From Galbibacter pacificus (GTDB taxonomy: Bacteria; Bacteroidota; Bacteroidia; Flavobacteriales; Flavobacteriaceae): a stretch of DNA of 64,000 nucleotides. How positions within the stretch are numbered: the first letter of the stretch is position 1; the number at the start of each line of letters is the position of its first letter. Shown here one piece after another: positions 37,663 to 46,868 of the stretch. The DNA lies in the NCBI RefSeq assembly GCF_029603165.1, contig NZ_JAQSVC010000001.1, positions 310,001 to 374,000 of the forward strand, read 5' to 3'. The translations under genes were made by a program, and so were the position numbers. Below the pieces are notes generated by a model that worked only from the letters and a program-made list of their open reading frames with translations, searched no databases and was not told where the DNA came from.

Positions 37663-40600
37663 ATGAAAAACAAAATTTTAGGTACCAGAAAACGTTCTGG
37701 TATGATGCAAAGCTTGTCTTGTACGATATTGCTTTGTATTTTATCGATTTCGTCAAATTTATTTGCACAGACAGCTTCAAACACACAACAGACTATAAAA
37801 GGGGTTGTTTATGATGAAAACAGCCAACCTATTCCAGGTGCTACTGTTATTGTAAAAGGGACATCCAAGGGGACTGCTACCGACTTTGACGGTAATTATG
37901 AATTAACCATAACTGAACCGGACGCTGTTCTAGAGTTTAGTTACATCGGTTATAAGACCATGGAACTTCCTATAAGCGGACAGACAATTATTGATGCTAC
38001 CATGGAACTGGATGTTGAAAGCTTGAAGGAAGTGGTAGTTGTAGGATACGGTACACAATTAAAAAGAGATGTAACCGGAGCTACCAGTACTGTAAAGGCA
38101 GAAGAAATTGTAAAAAGACCTATTGTTCAGGTTGAGCAGGCTCTGCAAGGAACCGCTTCAGGAGTTGTAGTTACACAAAATAGCGGGCAACCAGGACAAG
38201 GAATGAGTGTGCGAATTCGTGGTGCAAACTCCATTACAGGTAATAATGAACCTTTATATGTGATAGATGGGAATATTGGAGGGAATATTACCGGCCTTAA
38301 TCCTAATGATATAGAATCGATGGAAATTCTTAAAGATGCATCCGCAACAGCAATTTATGGATCTAGAGGAGCCAATGGAGTCGTATTGATAACTACCAAA
38401 ATGGGAAATTCAGGGAAAATGCAAGTTAACTTTAATACATGGTTAAGCAAGGCAAGTATACCCAAACATTTGGATTTAATGAATGCTTATGATTTTGCCA
38501 CTGTGGTTAATACTACGAATGTTTCCACGGGGGGATCACCGGCATTTACAGAGGAGGATTTGACCTATTTTCAAGAATGGGGCGGAACCGATTGGCATAA
38601 AGAATTAGAACAGAAGCCACTTATTCAAAATTACGATTTAAATATTTCCGGAGGTTCGCCTGAGATGAGATACAGGGTGTCGTATAACCATTTAGATCAA
38701 CCGGGACTTATTGTTAATCAGTATTTTAAGAAAGATATATTTAGGACAAATCTTGATTTAAAGGCAGGAGAACGAATTGATTTAAAGATAAATTTATCAG
38801 CACTTCAGAACAAAGGGAGGAATAATTCATATCAAGGAGACCTGACAGATCCTTTCTCACAAGCTAATATTTGGGATCCAACATCTCCAGTCAGAAATCC
38901 TGAAACAGGTCAATATATTAAAAACTCTACCTATGGATCAACCGGGTTTAATCCTGTTGCTCAAGCAAATGGTCAGTTGGAAGACACAAGTTCCAGAAGT
39001 ATTAATGGAACTGGGGTTTTGGTATATAGAATTACCGACGATCTTACATTTACAACTAATAATACGTATAATATGGGGTCAGGATATAATCAGGCATTTC
39101 GTGGACTGGATACCGATGAGGGAAATACGAACGGTGTTAGGGCTACTGTATATTCCAACAAATCATGGTCATTCCAGAACAGTAATTTTTTAACGTATAA
39201 AAAGAGTATCGGCGTTCATGATATTACTTTAATGGGCTTGTATGAGCAATACAAATATGAAAATGAATGGGTCCGTGCCAATTCTAATAATTTGTCAACA
39301 CCTTCATTAGGATATTACAATTTGGGATTGGGGGCCAGTCAACAAACAACATCAGGGTACACATCGGATGCATTACAATCCTATATGGTTAGGGTAAACT
39401 ATGCGTACAAGAATAAATATTTGTTAACCTCTAGTGTCCGCGTTGACGGATCTTCTCATTTAACAGATAAATACAGTATCTTTCCTTCTATAGCTTTAGG
39501 CTGGAATATTTCGGAAGAAAACTTTCTTAAGGATTCAGAGATATTGACAACCTTAAAACTTCGCGCAAGTTATGGAGAGACAGGAAATCAAGCCGTGGGT
39601 GCCTACTCAACCATTCCTAGAATTCAAACGGGAGGTCCGTATTTTTATGATGGCGTTACCCCAAGTGTGACTACTCCTTTAGGCCCACCCGTATCCTCGG
39701 ATTTAAAGTGGGAGATTACCAAACAAACGGACATAGGACTGGATATGGCATTCTTTTATGGAAGGCTAAATCTTGCAGTAGATGTTTATAATAAGAATAT
39801 CACGGATTTACTTTATAATTATCAAGCTCCATTTTACCTTGGGGGCGATAGCTACCAACGGAATTTGGGGGCATTGAACAATAAGGGGCTGGACTTTTCA
39901 ATTAGCGGAAACCCAATTGATGGCGATGCTTTTAGTTGGAGTACCAACTTTACAATGTCTTTTAACAGGAACAAAGTAAAAGATTTGGGCGGGTTGGATA
40001 ATATTCAGGTAAATAATATTGGATCTGCACAATCAGGAACTACTTATCTTAAGGTAGGAAGACCTCTTGGGGAATTTTATGGCTATAAATTTTTGGGGAC
40101 CTGGAAATCAAGTGAGGCAGCAGAAGCTGCTGAATATGGGATGCAGCCTGGTGATGCCAAATATGAAGATGTAAACGGAGATAATGTATACAATACTGAT
40201 GATCTTATGGTAATCGGTAATGGATCGCCAGATTTCTCATTTGGGTTCATTAATGATTTGAAATATCAAAATTTTACGTTGAGTTTTATGTTTCAGGGAA
40301 CGTCCGGAAATGAAATATATTCACAAACCATGGCCTACCTATGGGGAGGACAAGGGCAGGCAAAGACACCTACAACACAAGAAGCATTGAATATGTGGAC
40401 TCCAGAAAATGAAACAAATAATCCGGCCTTTAGTAATACGGGTAAGAATTTTATCAATAGTAGTCGTTATGTCTACGATGCCAGCTATATCAAACTGAAA
40501 AATATCTCTTTAGCCTATGACCTTCCTAAGGGGTTGTTGGATAAATTCGGGCTTAACAATATGCAAATATATATAAGCGGGCAAAATGTATTTACCATCA

Positions 40601-40722
40601 CAGATTATCCAGGTTATGATCCTGAGGTAAACAACGCTCAAAATGCATTGACTCAAGGACTGGAAATGGGAGTGATTCCGAATCCAAGAACCTATACCGT
40701 AGGGTTCCGGTTAGGGTTTTGA
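37663..40722 (+). CDS. SusC-family TonB-dependent receptor (second pair)
   Basis: A 1019-residue importer. A signal peptide ends near SSNLFAQ (about 36). The carboxypeptidase-regulatory-like domain reads TIKGVVYDENSQPIPGATVI. It is followed by LKEVVVVGYGTQLKRDVTGATSTV, the plug with RIRGANSITGNNEPLYVIDG and YGSRGANGVVLITTK, and a barrel ending in YTVGFRLGF. First gene of operon 2, behind the second conserved promoter element. It differs clearly from the first SusC, so the pairs probably import different oligosaccharides. Confidence 0.96.
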   Translation: MKNKILGTRKRSGMMQSLSCTILLCILSISSNLFAQTASNTQQTIKGVVYDENSQPIPGATVIVKGTSKGTATDFDGNYELTITEPDAVLEFSYIGYKTMELPISGQTIIDATMELDVESLKEVVVVGYGTQLKRDVTGATSTVKAEEIVKRPIVQVEQALQGTASGVVVTQNSGQPGQGMSVRIRGANSITGNNEPLYVIDGNIGGNITGLNPNDIESMEILKDASATAIYGSRGANGVVLITTKMGNSGKMQVNFNTWLSKASIPKHLDLMNAYDFATVVNTTNVSTGGSPAFTEEDLTYFQEWGGTDWHKELEQKPLIQNYDLNISGGSPEMRYRVSYNHLDQPGLIVNQYFKKDIFRTNLDLKAGERIDLKINLSALQNKGRNNSYQGDLTDPFSQANIWDPTSPVRNPETGQYIKNSTYGSTGFNPVAQANGQLEDTSSRSINGTGVLVYRITDDLTFTTNNTYNMGSGYNQAFRGLDTDEGNTNGVRATVYSNKSWSFQNSNFLTYKKSIGVHDITLMGLYEQYKYENEWVRANSNNLSTPSLGYYNLGLGASQQTTSGYTSDALQSYMVRVNYAYKNKYLLTSSVRVDGSSHLTDKYSIFPSIALGWNISEENFLKDSEILTTLKLRASYGETGNQAVGAYSTIPRIQTGGPYFYDGVTPSVTTPLGPPVSSDLKWEITKQTDIGLDMAFFYGRLNLAVDVYNKNITDLLYNYQAPFYLGGDSYQRNLGALNNKGLDFSISGNPIDGDAFSWSTNFTMSFNRNKVKDLGGLDNIQVNNIGSAQSGTTYLKVGRPLGEFYGYKFLGTWKSSEAAEAAEYGMQPGDAKYEDVNGDNVYNTDDLMVIGNGSPDFSFGFINDLKYQNFTLSFMFQGTSGNEIYSQTMAYLWGGQGQAKTPTTQEALNMWTPENETNNPAFSNTGKNFINSSRYVYDASYIKLKNISLAYDLPKGLLDKFGLNNMQIYISGQNVFTITDYPGYDPEVNNAQNALTQGLEMGVIPNPRTYTVGFRLGF

Positions 40723-40772
40723 TAAGTAGAGATAATTAGAAAACTTAATATTCATTCATAAAATTATAAATA

Positions 40773-42314
40773 ATGAAAATAAAATATTTAAAACAGTTGC
40801 CATTAATTCTCTTATTGGTGATGAGTAGCTGTCAAGATTTAGAAGAAGACCCTAAAGCTGATCTGACCCCCGGGACTTATTTTCAATCACAAAGTGATTT
40901 GGACGGGGCGGTGGCATCTATGTATGAAAAATTGGCAAGAGATGGTGCATGGGGCTTTACCAGTAGGATGACTTCATACTTTGGTTCTGACGACTTGACT
41001 ACGGACCCAGGCTTGAATAAAGCAGATATGAGAGATTTTGATCGTTTGTCGGGGAGTGATGGAAATGCGAGTTTAAGAGCACAATGGGAGGGACCATGGA
41101 AGGCAATATATCAAGCAAATAATGTTTTAGATAATTATGAACAGGTGAATTCTACAGAAGAATTAAAATTACAATCTGCGGGGCAGGCATATTTTATGAG
41201 AGGGATGTGCTATTATTATTTGGTGCGGACTTTTGGTGAATTACCCATTATTACCACAGAGATTGATGTAAATGACCGCCCACCAAGAGAATCAATCTCT
41301 AAAGTATATGACCAGATTGTCAGTGACCTTAATATGGCAATAGAAACTTTGCCCCCATCTTTTGAAGGCGAACCGGGCAAGGCTGATCAAATAGCAGCTA
41401 AAGCAATGTTATCGGATGTTTATCTTACCATGGCAGGCTGGCCTTTAAATGATGAACCCAAATATGCCCTATCCGCAAAATTAGCCAAGGAAGTTATGGA
41501 TACGGGAGAATTTAGCTTAATGGGGGATTATTTGAGTGTGTTTACGACGAACAATAATTCAGAGTCCATTTTTGCTCTACAATATAACGTAGATGCCGGA
41601 TTGCCTCAAAGGAGTTTTGGGTCTTCAGCAGTGCCTTTGGAAGAAGAGGCTCTTAATGGGATGACAGGATGGGACGATTACTATAGTGAAATAAATTTCT
41701 TTTTGAATGCACCAGACTGTAAACGTACTGATGATACATTTTATACAACCTTTAAGTTATTACAGAAACCGGAAAACACCTTTGACCTTGTTCCTTGGGA
41801 TTCACCCAGAACTAGGGTTCAGCATCCTTATTATAAAAAGTTCAGAGCCGGTTTGGGAGGGGATGGCGTAAATGAAACTGATACTGAAATTATTTCTATG
41901 AACCCGAGCACAAATAAGACATTAGAGATTATTCGTTACCCTCAGGTATTATTAAATTATGCTGAAGCATCCACAATGTCTTCAGGAGGGCCTTCTTCGG
42001 AAAGCTATGCTGCAATTAACCAGGTTCGTTCAAGAGCTGGTCTAGACGATTTAACAACGGGTCTAAGCAGAGAACAATTTAGGGATTCTGTGGTATATGA
42101 AAGGGCATATGAATTTGCAGGTGAATTTGGGATTCGTTGGTTTGATATCGTACGGCTTCAATTATTGCCACAAATAATTAGTGAAAGAGCAGTAGAAAAT
42201 GAGAATGCATTGTCTCCGATTGCCGTATCTGATCCTGCAAATTATTATTTGGCACCTATACCTGATAATGAAATGAGTAGAAACCCGGAATGGCAACAAA
42301 ACCCAGGATACTAG
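40773..42314 (+). CDS. SusD-family glycan-binding lipoprotein (second pair)
   Basis: A 513-residue lipoprotein with lipobox VMSSC (Cys20) followed by QDLEEDPKADLTPGTYF. Visible SusD/RagB features are GQAYFMRGMCYYYLVRTFGELPII, YPQVLLNYAEA, YERAYEFAGEFGIRWFDIVR and the C-terminal IPDNEMSRNPEWQQNPGY. It works with the SusC 50 bases upstream. The 141-base gap after it is the largest within operon 2. Confidence 0.95.
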   Translation: MKIKYLKQLPLILLLVMSSCQDLEEDPKADLTPGTYFQSQSDLDGAVASMYEKLARDGAWGFTSRMTSYFGSDDLTTDPGLNKADMRDFDRLSGSDGNASLRAQWEGPWKAIYQANNVLDNYEQVNSTEELKLQSAGQAYFMRGMCYYYLVRTFGELPIITTEIDVNDRPPRESISKVYDQIVSDLNMAIETLPPSFEGEPGKADQIAAKAMLSDVYLTMAGWPLNDEPKYALSAKLAKEVMDTGEFSLMGDYLSVFTTNNNSESIFALQYNVDAGLPQRSFGSSAVPLEEEALNGMTGWDDYYSEINFFLNAPDCKRTDDTFYTTFKLLQKPENTFDLVPWDSPRTRVQHPYYKKFRAGLGGDGVNETDTEIISMNPSTNKTLEIIRYPQVLLNYAEASTMSSGGPSSESYAAINQVRSRAGLDDLTTGLSREQFRDSVVYERAYEFAGEFGIRWFDIVRLQLLPQIISERAVENENALSPIAVSDPANYYLAPIPDNEMSRNPEWQQNPGY

Positions 42315-42443
42315 GAATAGATTTTTTATAAAAAAGTACCATAATTAAATCATGCATAATTGATTAGTTTTTAGTTAGCTTAAGATGATTCCCTTTGCGG
42401 TTATAGGTAATTAATTAAAGTATATGAGCGAATCGACGACGAT

Positions 42444-42451
42444 TATATTTG
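42444..42451 (+). promoter_or_regulatory. possible internal promoter before the carbamoyltransferase cassette
   Basis: TATATTTG is a perfect TAnnTTTG match ending 4 bases before the ATG at 42456. Transcription from it would begin at about that ATG, giving a nearly leaderless message, or would favour the Met at 42540. No -33 box is evident. Confidence 0.3.
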
Positions 42452-42455
42452 TTTA

Positions 42456-44510
42456 ATGAAACATAAGGATAATAAATACCATTTAAATAAGTCATTGAAT
42501 CCAAAACGAGTAACAGTTTATAAGGGGATTTCAATTATAATGCCTTTTTTAATACTCGTTATTATGGAATTAATCCTCCGATTGTTTCACTATGGATATA
42601 ATCCAGATCTTTTTATACCCTATGATCAAGAAGGGGATTATCTTATTTTTAACCCAGAAGCCTCGAAAAAATACTTTTCGGATATCTCTTATGCAACACA
42701 GGGAAACCGTGAACCTTTTAAAAGGGAAAAGCCTTTCGGAACATATAGAATATTCGTTTTAGGGGAATCAACTACCCTTGGCTATCCTTATTTTCACAAC
42801 GGATCATTTCATAGGTGGTTGGAATATCGTTTTATGAAGGATTATCCAGAAAAGGATATCGAAATTATAAACTTATCATTAACAGCTGTAAATACATATA
42901 CCATTGCAGGGTTTGCCAAAAGGCTTTCCAGTTATAAACCAGATGCGGTATTAATCTATGTAGGGCACAATGAATATTATGGAGCCATGGGAATAGCATC
43001 TACGCAAACTATTGGAGCCAACCCAATATTGGTACAAAGTGTCATATATCTCAGGAAATTTAAAGTTGCCCAGCTAATTTCCAACACACTTACTGCCCTT
43101 CGGGGATTATGGAATGAAGAACCTGATTCGGAAAGTTCCAGAATGGCTTTGATGGTTAATAGTGATAATATTTCTTTTGATTCCATTCTTTATAAAAAAG
43201 GGCTTTATCAATTTGAATATAATCTTAATAGAACATTGAGACAATTTAGCAAAGAAGGGATTCCGGTTTATATAGGGAACCTTGTTTGTAATGAAAAAGA
43301 CTTGCCTCCATTTGAAAGCCATATTAGCGATGATACAGATAAGAAATTTATGCCTTTATTCGAACAGGGGGTAGAGGCAATTCGATTGAAAGATACATTA
43401 ACGGCGTTTCAATATTTGTCAAAAGCCAATAGTGTGTATTCAAGACATGCTCTATGCAATTATTATATGGGAACACTTTTTTATCAAAAAAGGTTATATG
43501 ACAGTGCAGCCTCCTATTTCTCAAAAGCTATAGATTTTGATGGCCTTAAATTTAGAGCACCTGGTAGTTTTAATGAAATCATCGAGACATTAGCTTCACG
43601 ATATGAGGGTGTATATTTGGTGGACTGTGACCAATTGTTCAGGAGAGCTTCCATACATAATATACCTGGAGATAATCTTTTTACTGATCACGTGCATCCA
43701 AACCTTAGAGGATATGCATTAATGAGTGATGCCTATTTCAGAAAATTAAAAGAAAGCGATGAGTTTTCATTTATGGTAAGAAAGGGCATTTCTCTCAAGG
43801 AGCTTTATAGGGAGATGCCCATTACAGCTTTAGACTCTTTATGTGGTAAATATCGTATACAGCATTTAAAGGCCTCATGGCCATATAAAAATGATTATAA
43901 ATGTAAGCTAAAAATAACTCTCCCCGAAGAAGAAATATCACAAAAAGTGGTCTCCCACAAGCTCAATTGGTTAAAAGCAAATCAGGATTTATATATGTAT
44001 TATGTACAAAATAATAAGCTGTACAATGCTTCAAAAGTTGCTGAATCGATGGTTTTAGAATTTCCGAAAGACCCAGTTTTTTCCAAAAAGGCGGCTCAGG
44101 TATATGGTCAAATAAATATACCGAAAAAAGCATTTTTTTATATGGAAAGATCATTTAAACAGCATTCCTCTTTGGATAAAGCACGATTCCTATTAGTATA
44201 TGCCTTAAAACTAGACGATCCTAAAACCGCTTTGTCTTATATAAATTATATCGGATTGAATGGCCGCTTTGAAAGGAACAGAATAACCCAGCTTATAAAA
44301 ACAACACGGGAAATTATAAAACTGAAGGATACCATAGAAAAAGCAAGTCAACCTATACCTATATGGTTGGATATTGCAGACAAGTATAAACTGTTAAATA
44401 CAAATGAAATGGCTATGGTATACCTGAAAAAAGTTTTAGAGGTGGATCAAGACAATAAAGCAGCTCAAAAATTACTTGCCAACATTAAGAAGAATATAGT
44501 AAAAGGATGA
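42456..44510 (+). CDS. membrane-anchored SGNH hydrolase-like protein with TPR repeats
   Basis: A 684-residue protein. One N-terminal membrane helix lies at about 25-44 (ISIIMPFLILVIMELILRLF), then an SGNH-type domain with FVLGESTTLGYP (Ser in block I), LIYVGHNEYYGA (Asn in block III) and FTDHVHPNLRGYA (Asp/His in block V). Between blocks III and V is an inserted helical, TPR-like stretch (about 300-370, ALCNYYMGTLFYQKRLYDSAASYFSKAI). More TPR-like repeats follow at about 505-684. Catalytic positions look present. It is coupled to the SxtJ-like gene by an ATGA overlap, so it belongs to the carbamoyltransferase cassette. The substrate is unknown; removal or transfer of an O-linked group is one possibility. 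Confidence 0.72.
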   Translation: MKHKDNKYHLNKSLNPKRVTVYKGISIIMPFLILVIMELILRLFHYGYNPDLFIPYDQEGDYLIFNPEASKKYFSDISYATQGNREPFKREKPFGTYRIFVLGESTTLGYPYFHNGSFHRWLEYRFMKDYPEKDIEIINLSLTAVNTYTIAGFAKRLSSYKPDAVLIYVGHNEYYGAMGIASTQTIGANPILVQSVIYLRKFKVAQLISNTLTALRGLWNEEPDSESSRMALMVNSDNISFDSILYKKGLYQFEYNLNRTLRQFSKEGIPVYIGNLVCNEKDLPPFESHISDDTDKKFMPLFEQGVEAIRLKDTLTAFQYLSKANSVYSRHALCNYYMGTLFYQKRLYDSAASYFSKAIDFDGLKFRAPGSFNEIIETLASRYEGVYLVDCDQLFRRASIHNIPGDNLFTDHVHPNLRGYALMSDAYFRKLKESDEFSFMVRKGISLKELYREMPITALDSLCGKYRIQHLKASWPYKNDYKCKLKITLPEEEISQKVVSHKLNWLKANQDLYMYYVQNNKLYNASKVAESMVLEFPKDPVFSKKAAQVYGQINIPKKAFFYMERSFKQHSSLDKARFLLVYALKLDDPKTALSYINYIGLNGRFERNRITQLIKTTREIIKLKDTIEKASQPIPIWLDIADKYKLLNTNEMAMVYLKKVLEVDQDNKAAQKLLANIKKNIVKG

Positions 44511-44902
44511 ATATGGGTATAAAATATAAGGAGATTTCAAAAGAACAAGCGATTGATTTTGGCTTGGTCTGCATATTGCTGGAAGCTATCTATGGGTTTA
44601 ATGAACCTGATAGAGTTATATATTTATTAATGGCCGGTTTAGTGTTGATATTATTGACTTTTCCTCTTTTGTTGAGGCCATTTGCTTTTTTGTGGTATGG
44701 TTTAGCTGGCATTTTAAATAGGGTAAGCAGTTTTTTAACCTTAAGTCTCGTTTATTTTTTGATGGTTACCCCTATTGGTTTCTTTAGAAAGCTATATATG
44801 AAAGATGGACTAATGCTTTATATGTTTAAAAAGGGGAACACATCTGTTTTTCATAATGTGGATAAGGATTTTACTTCTGGAGATTTTGAAAGAACCTTTT
44901 AA
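44507..44902 (+). CDS. SxtJ-like small membrane protein
   Basis: A 131-residue protein with two hydrophobic segments (about 38-58, VIYLLMAGLVLILLTFPLLL, and 70-92) and a soluble C-terminus ending DFTSGDFERTF. The early SKEQAIDFGLV, central FPLLLRPFAFLWYGLAGIL and following LSLVYFLMVTPIGFFRKL match SxtJ-family proteins, known next to carbamoyltransferases including in saxitoxin clusters. Function is unknown; a membrane partner of the transferase is the usual suggestion. It overlaps the previous gene by 4 bases. Confidence 0.75.
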   Translation: MNMGIKYKEISKEQAIDFGLVCILLEAIYGFNEPDRVIYLLMAGLVLILLTFPLLLRPFAFLWYGLAGILNRVSSFLTLSLVYFLMVTPIGFFRKLYMKDGLMLYMFKKGNTSVFHNVDKDFTSGDFERTF

Positions 44903-44915
44903 ACACTTTGCATCA

Positions 44916-45065
44916 ATGGATTTTATAGTAGAGCTATTTTATTTTCTGAAATATCGTAAGAAATACTGGATGATACCATTAATATGTACTCTTTTGGCAT
45001 TATCGCTCTTAATGATCGCTACGGGTATATCTGCACTTTCACCATTAATATATTCCGTTTTTTAG
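44916..45065 (+). CDS. DUF5989-like 49-residue membrane protein
   Basis: A micro-protein starting at the ATG at 44916 (MDFIVELFYFLKYRKKYWMIP) with a single membrane helix at about 21-44. The pattern of an aromatic FLKxRKKYW amphipathic segment before a hydrophobic helix is that of DUF5989, the small partner (SxtK-like position) next to SxtJ and carbamoyltransferase. A longer frame from 44856 overlaps the SxtJ-like gene and lacks support. The stop is immediately followed by the transferase ATG. Confidence 0.72.
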   Translation: MDFIVELFYFLKYRKKYWMIPLICTLLALSLLMIATGISALSPLIYSVF

Positions 45066-46868
45066 ATGAGTAGAATAGCAATCATAGGGATATCTGCCTA
45101 TTTCCATGATAGCGCAGTGGCATTAATTATAGATGGAGAAATTATTGCCGCAGCCCAAGAGGAAAGGTTTAGTAGAATAAAAAATGATGCTAGTTTTCCA
45201 ATTAACGCGTTGCGGTACATTTTGGAAAGGGCATATATGCATACAGATAAGATATCTGCCGTGGTTTTTTATGAAAAACCTTTTTTAAAGTTTGAGAGAA
45301 TCGTGGAGATGTACCACATATTTGCCCCATATGGATTTAAGAGCTTTTTGGAGGCTATACCAATCTGGATAAAGGAAAAGCTTTTTTTAAAACGGAAGAT
45401 ACAAGTTGAAATTAAAGGGCTAGGGCTGGGCAATGTACCGCTATTATTTTCTGAGCATCATTTGTCACATGCAGGAAGTGCGTTTTATCCTTCTCCATAT
45501 GAAAAAGCTGCAATATTAATAGTTGACGGTGTTGGGGAATGGGCAACCATGAGTATAGGATTTGGTTATGGAAAAAATATAAAAATCCTGAAGGAGTTAA
45601 GGTTTCCCCATTCATTGGGCTTATTCTATTCGGCTTTTACCCATTATTTGGGATTCCGGGTTAATAATGGAGAATATAAGGTAATGGGGTTAGCACCATA
45701 TGGCGATATAGGTTCAGAAGAGTGTCAAAGAGTATATAATACCTTGTTGTCCGAGGTGATTGATATTCGGGAAGACGGATCCATATTGCTCAACATGAAA
45801 TATTTTAATTATGTCAATGGCTTGACCATGACAAATAATGATGAAATATATAACCTCATACAAATACCATATCGTAAATCAGATGACATAATAACTCAAG
45901 GTCATAAGAATTTGGCAATGGCCATTCAGAAAATAACAGAAGAGGTAATGATTGCCCTGGCGAAAACAGCAAAGGAAATTACACAATGTAATTATTTGGT
46001 ATTGGCTGGAGGTGTTGCCCTTAACTGTGTGGCCAATACAAAAATATTGGAGTCCAACTTATATGGAGGTATTTGGGTACAGCCAGCGGCTGGCGATGCT
46101 GGTGGGGCCATAGGGGCTGCCTTGAATATATATCATCAGTATTTTCATCGACCCCGAACTGAAAACTATGCCCATAAAATTAGTTCGTATTATTTAGGGC
46201 CAAAATATAGCTTAAGTCAAATAGAAACAGTACTCCTAAAGAACCGTGTAAATTATAAGCAATTTCGTGATTCATTTCAACTATACAATGAGGTTGCCTG
46301 TATGTTGGAAAAAGGAGCGGTAGTTGGTTGGTTTCAAGGAAGAATGGAGTTCGGGCCAAGGGCATTAGGGAATAGAAGTATTCTAGCAGACCCTAGATTA
46401 ATTGAAATGCAAAAGCACCTAAATCAAAAAGTAAAATTTAGGGAAGACTTTCGCCCTTTCGCTCCTTGTGTTCTCAAAGAGGATTTCGAAGAATATTTTA
46501 TGGGGAAAGGAATTTATGATTACATGTTATTTGTAGCCTATTGCAAGGAACATCAGCCATTGAAAGGAGATAAAAACAAGGAAGTTTTAAAAAAAGATTT
46601 GAATGTATTTCCCGCAGTTGTCCATTTGGATTATTCTTCAAGGGTCCAATCTGTAGACCGTACCCATAATGAAAAATTATGGAAACTGCTTAAGGCTTTT
46701 AAGAAGAAGACCGGGGTTGGGATGTTGGTTAATACCTCTTTTAATGTCATGGATGAGCCTATTGTTTGCTCACCAGAAGATGCCTATAGGAATTTTATAA
46801 AGTCAGGAATAGATGTTCTTGTAATGGAAAATTTTTTAATTAAAAAGTATAACAAATGCTCTCTTTGA
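45066..46868 (+). CDS. O-carbamoyltransferase (NodU/CmcH/SxtI family)
   Basis: A 600-residue cytosolic enzyme. The N-terminal ASKHA-fold domain has GISAYFHDSAVALI (His14), EERFSRIKND, SEHHLSHAGSAFY (His131, His132, His135), LIVDGVGEWATMS, and NGEYKVMGLAPYG. The C-terminal YrdC-like part has WFQGRMEFGPRALGNRSILADPR, REDFRPFAPCVL and VGMLVNTSFNVMDEP. These are the family signatures for transfer of a carbamoyl group from carbamoyl phosphate via carbamoyl-adenylate to a hydroxyl. The acceptor is unknown. Located inside a PUL between SusD and glycosidases, in a cassette with SGNH-TPR, SxtJ-like and DUF5989-like genes. It overlaps the next gene by 13 bases. Confidence 0.9.
   Translation: MSRIAIIGISAYFHDSAVALIIDGEIIAAAQEERFSRIKNDASFPINALRYILERAYMHTDKISAVVFYEKPFLKFERIVEMYHIFAPYGFKSFLEAIPIWIKEKLFLKRKIQVEIKGLGLGNVPLLFSEHHLSHAGSAFYPSPYEKAAILIVDGVGEWATMSIGFGYGKNIKILKELRFPHSLGLFYSAFTHYLGFRVNNGEYKVMGLAPYGDIGSEECQRVYNTLLSEVIDIREDGSILLNMKYFNYVNGLTMTNNDEIYNLIQIPYRKSDDIITQGHKNLAMAIQKITEEVMIALAKTAKEITQCNYLVLAGGVALNCVANTKILESNLYGGIWVQPAAGDAGGAIGAALNIYHQYFHRPRTENYAHKISSYYLGPKYSLSQIETVLLKNRVNYKQFRDSFQLYNEVACMLEKGAVVGWFQGRMEFGPRALGNRSILADPRLIEMQKHLNQKVKFREDFRPFAPCVLKEDFEEYFMGKGIYDYMLFVAYCKEHQPLKGDKNKEVLKKDLNVFPAVVHLDYSSRVQSVDRTHNEKLWKLLKAFKKKTGVGMLVNTSFNVMDEPIVCSPEDAYRNFIKSGIDVLVMENFLIKKYNKCSL

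Noticed and set aside
44856-44915. Upstream start for the DUF5989-like protein
   Set aside because: It overlaps the SxtJ-like coding end, and the family begins at MDFIVEL at 44916.
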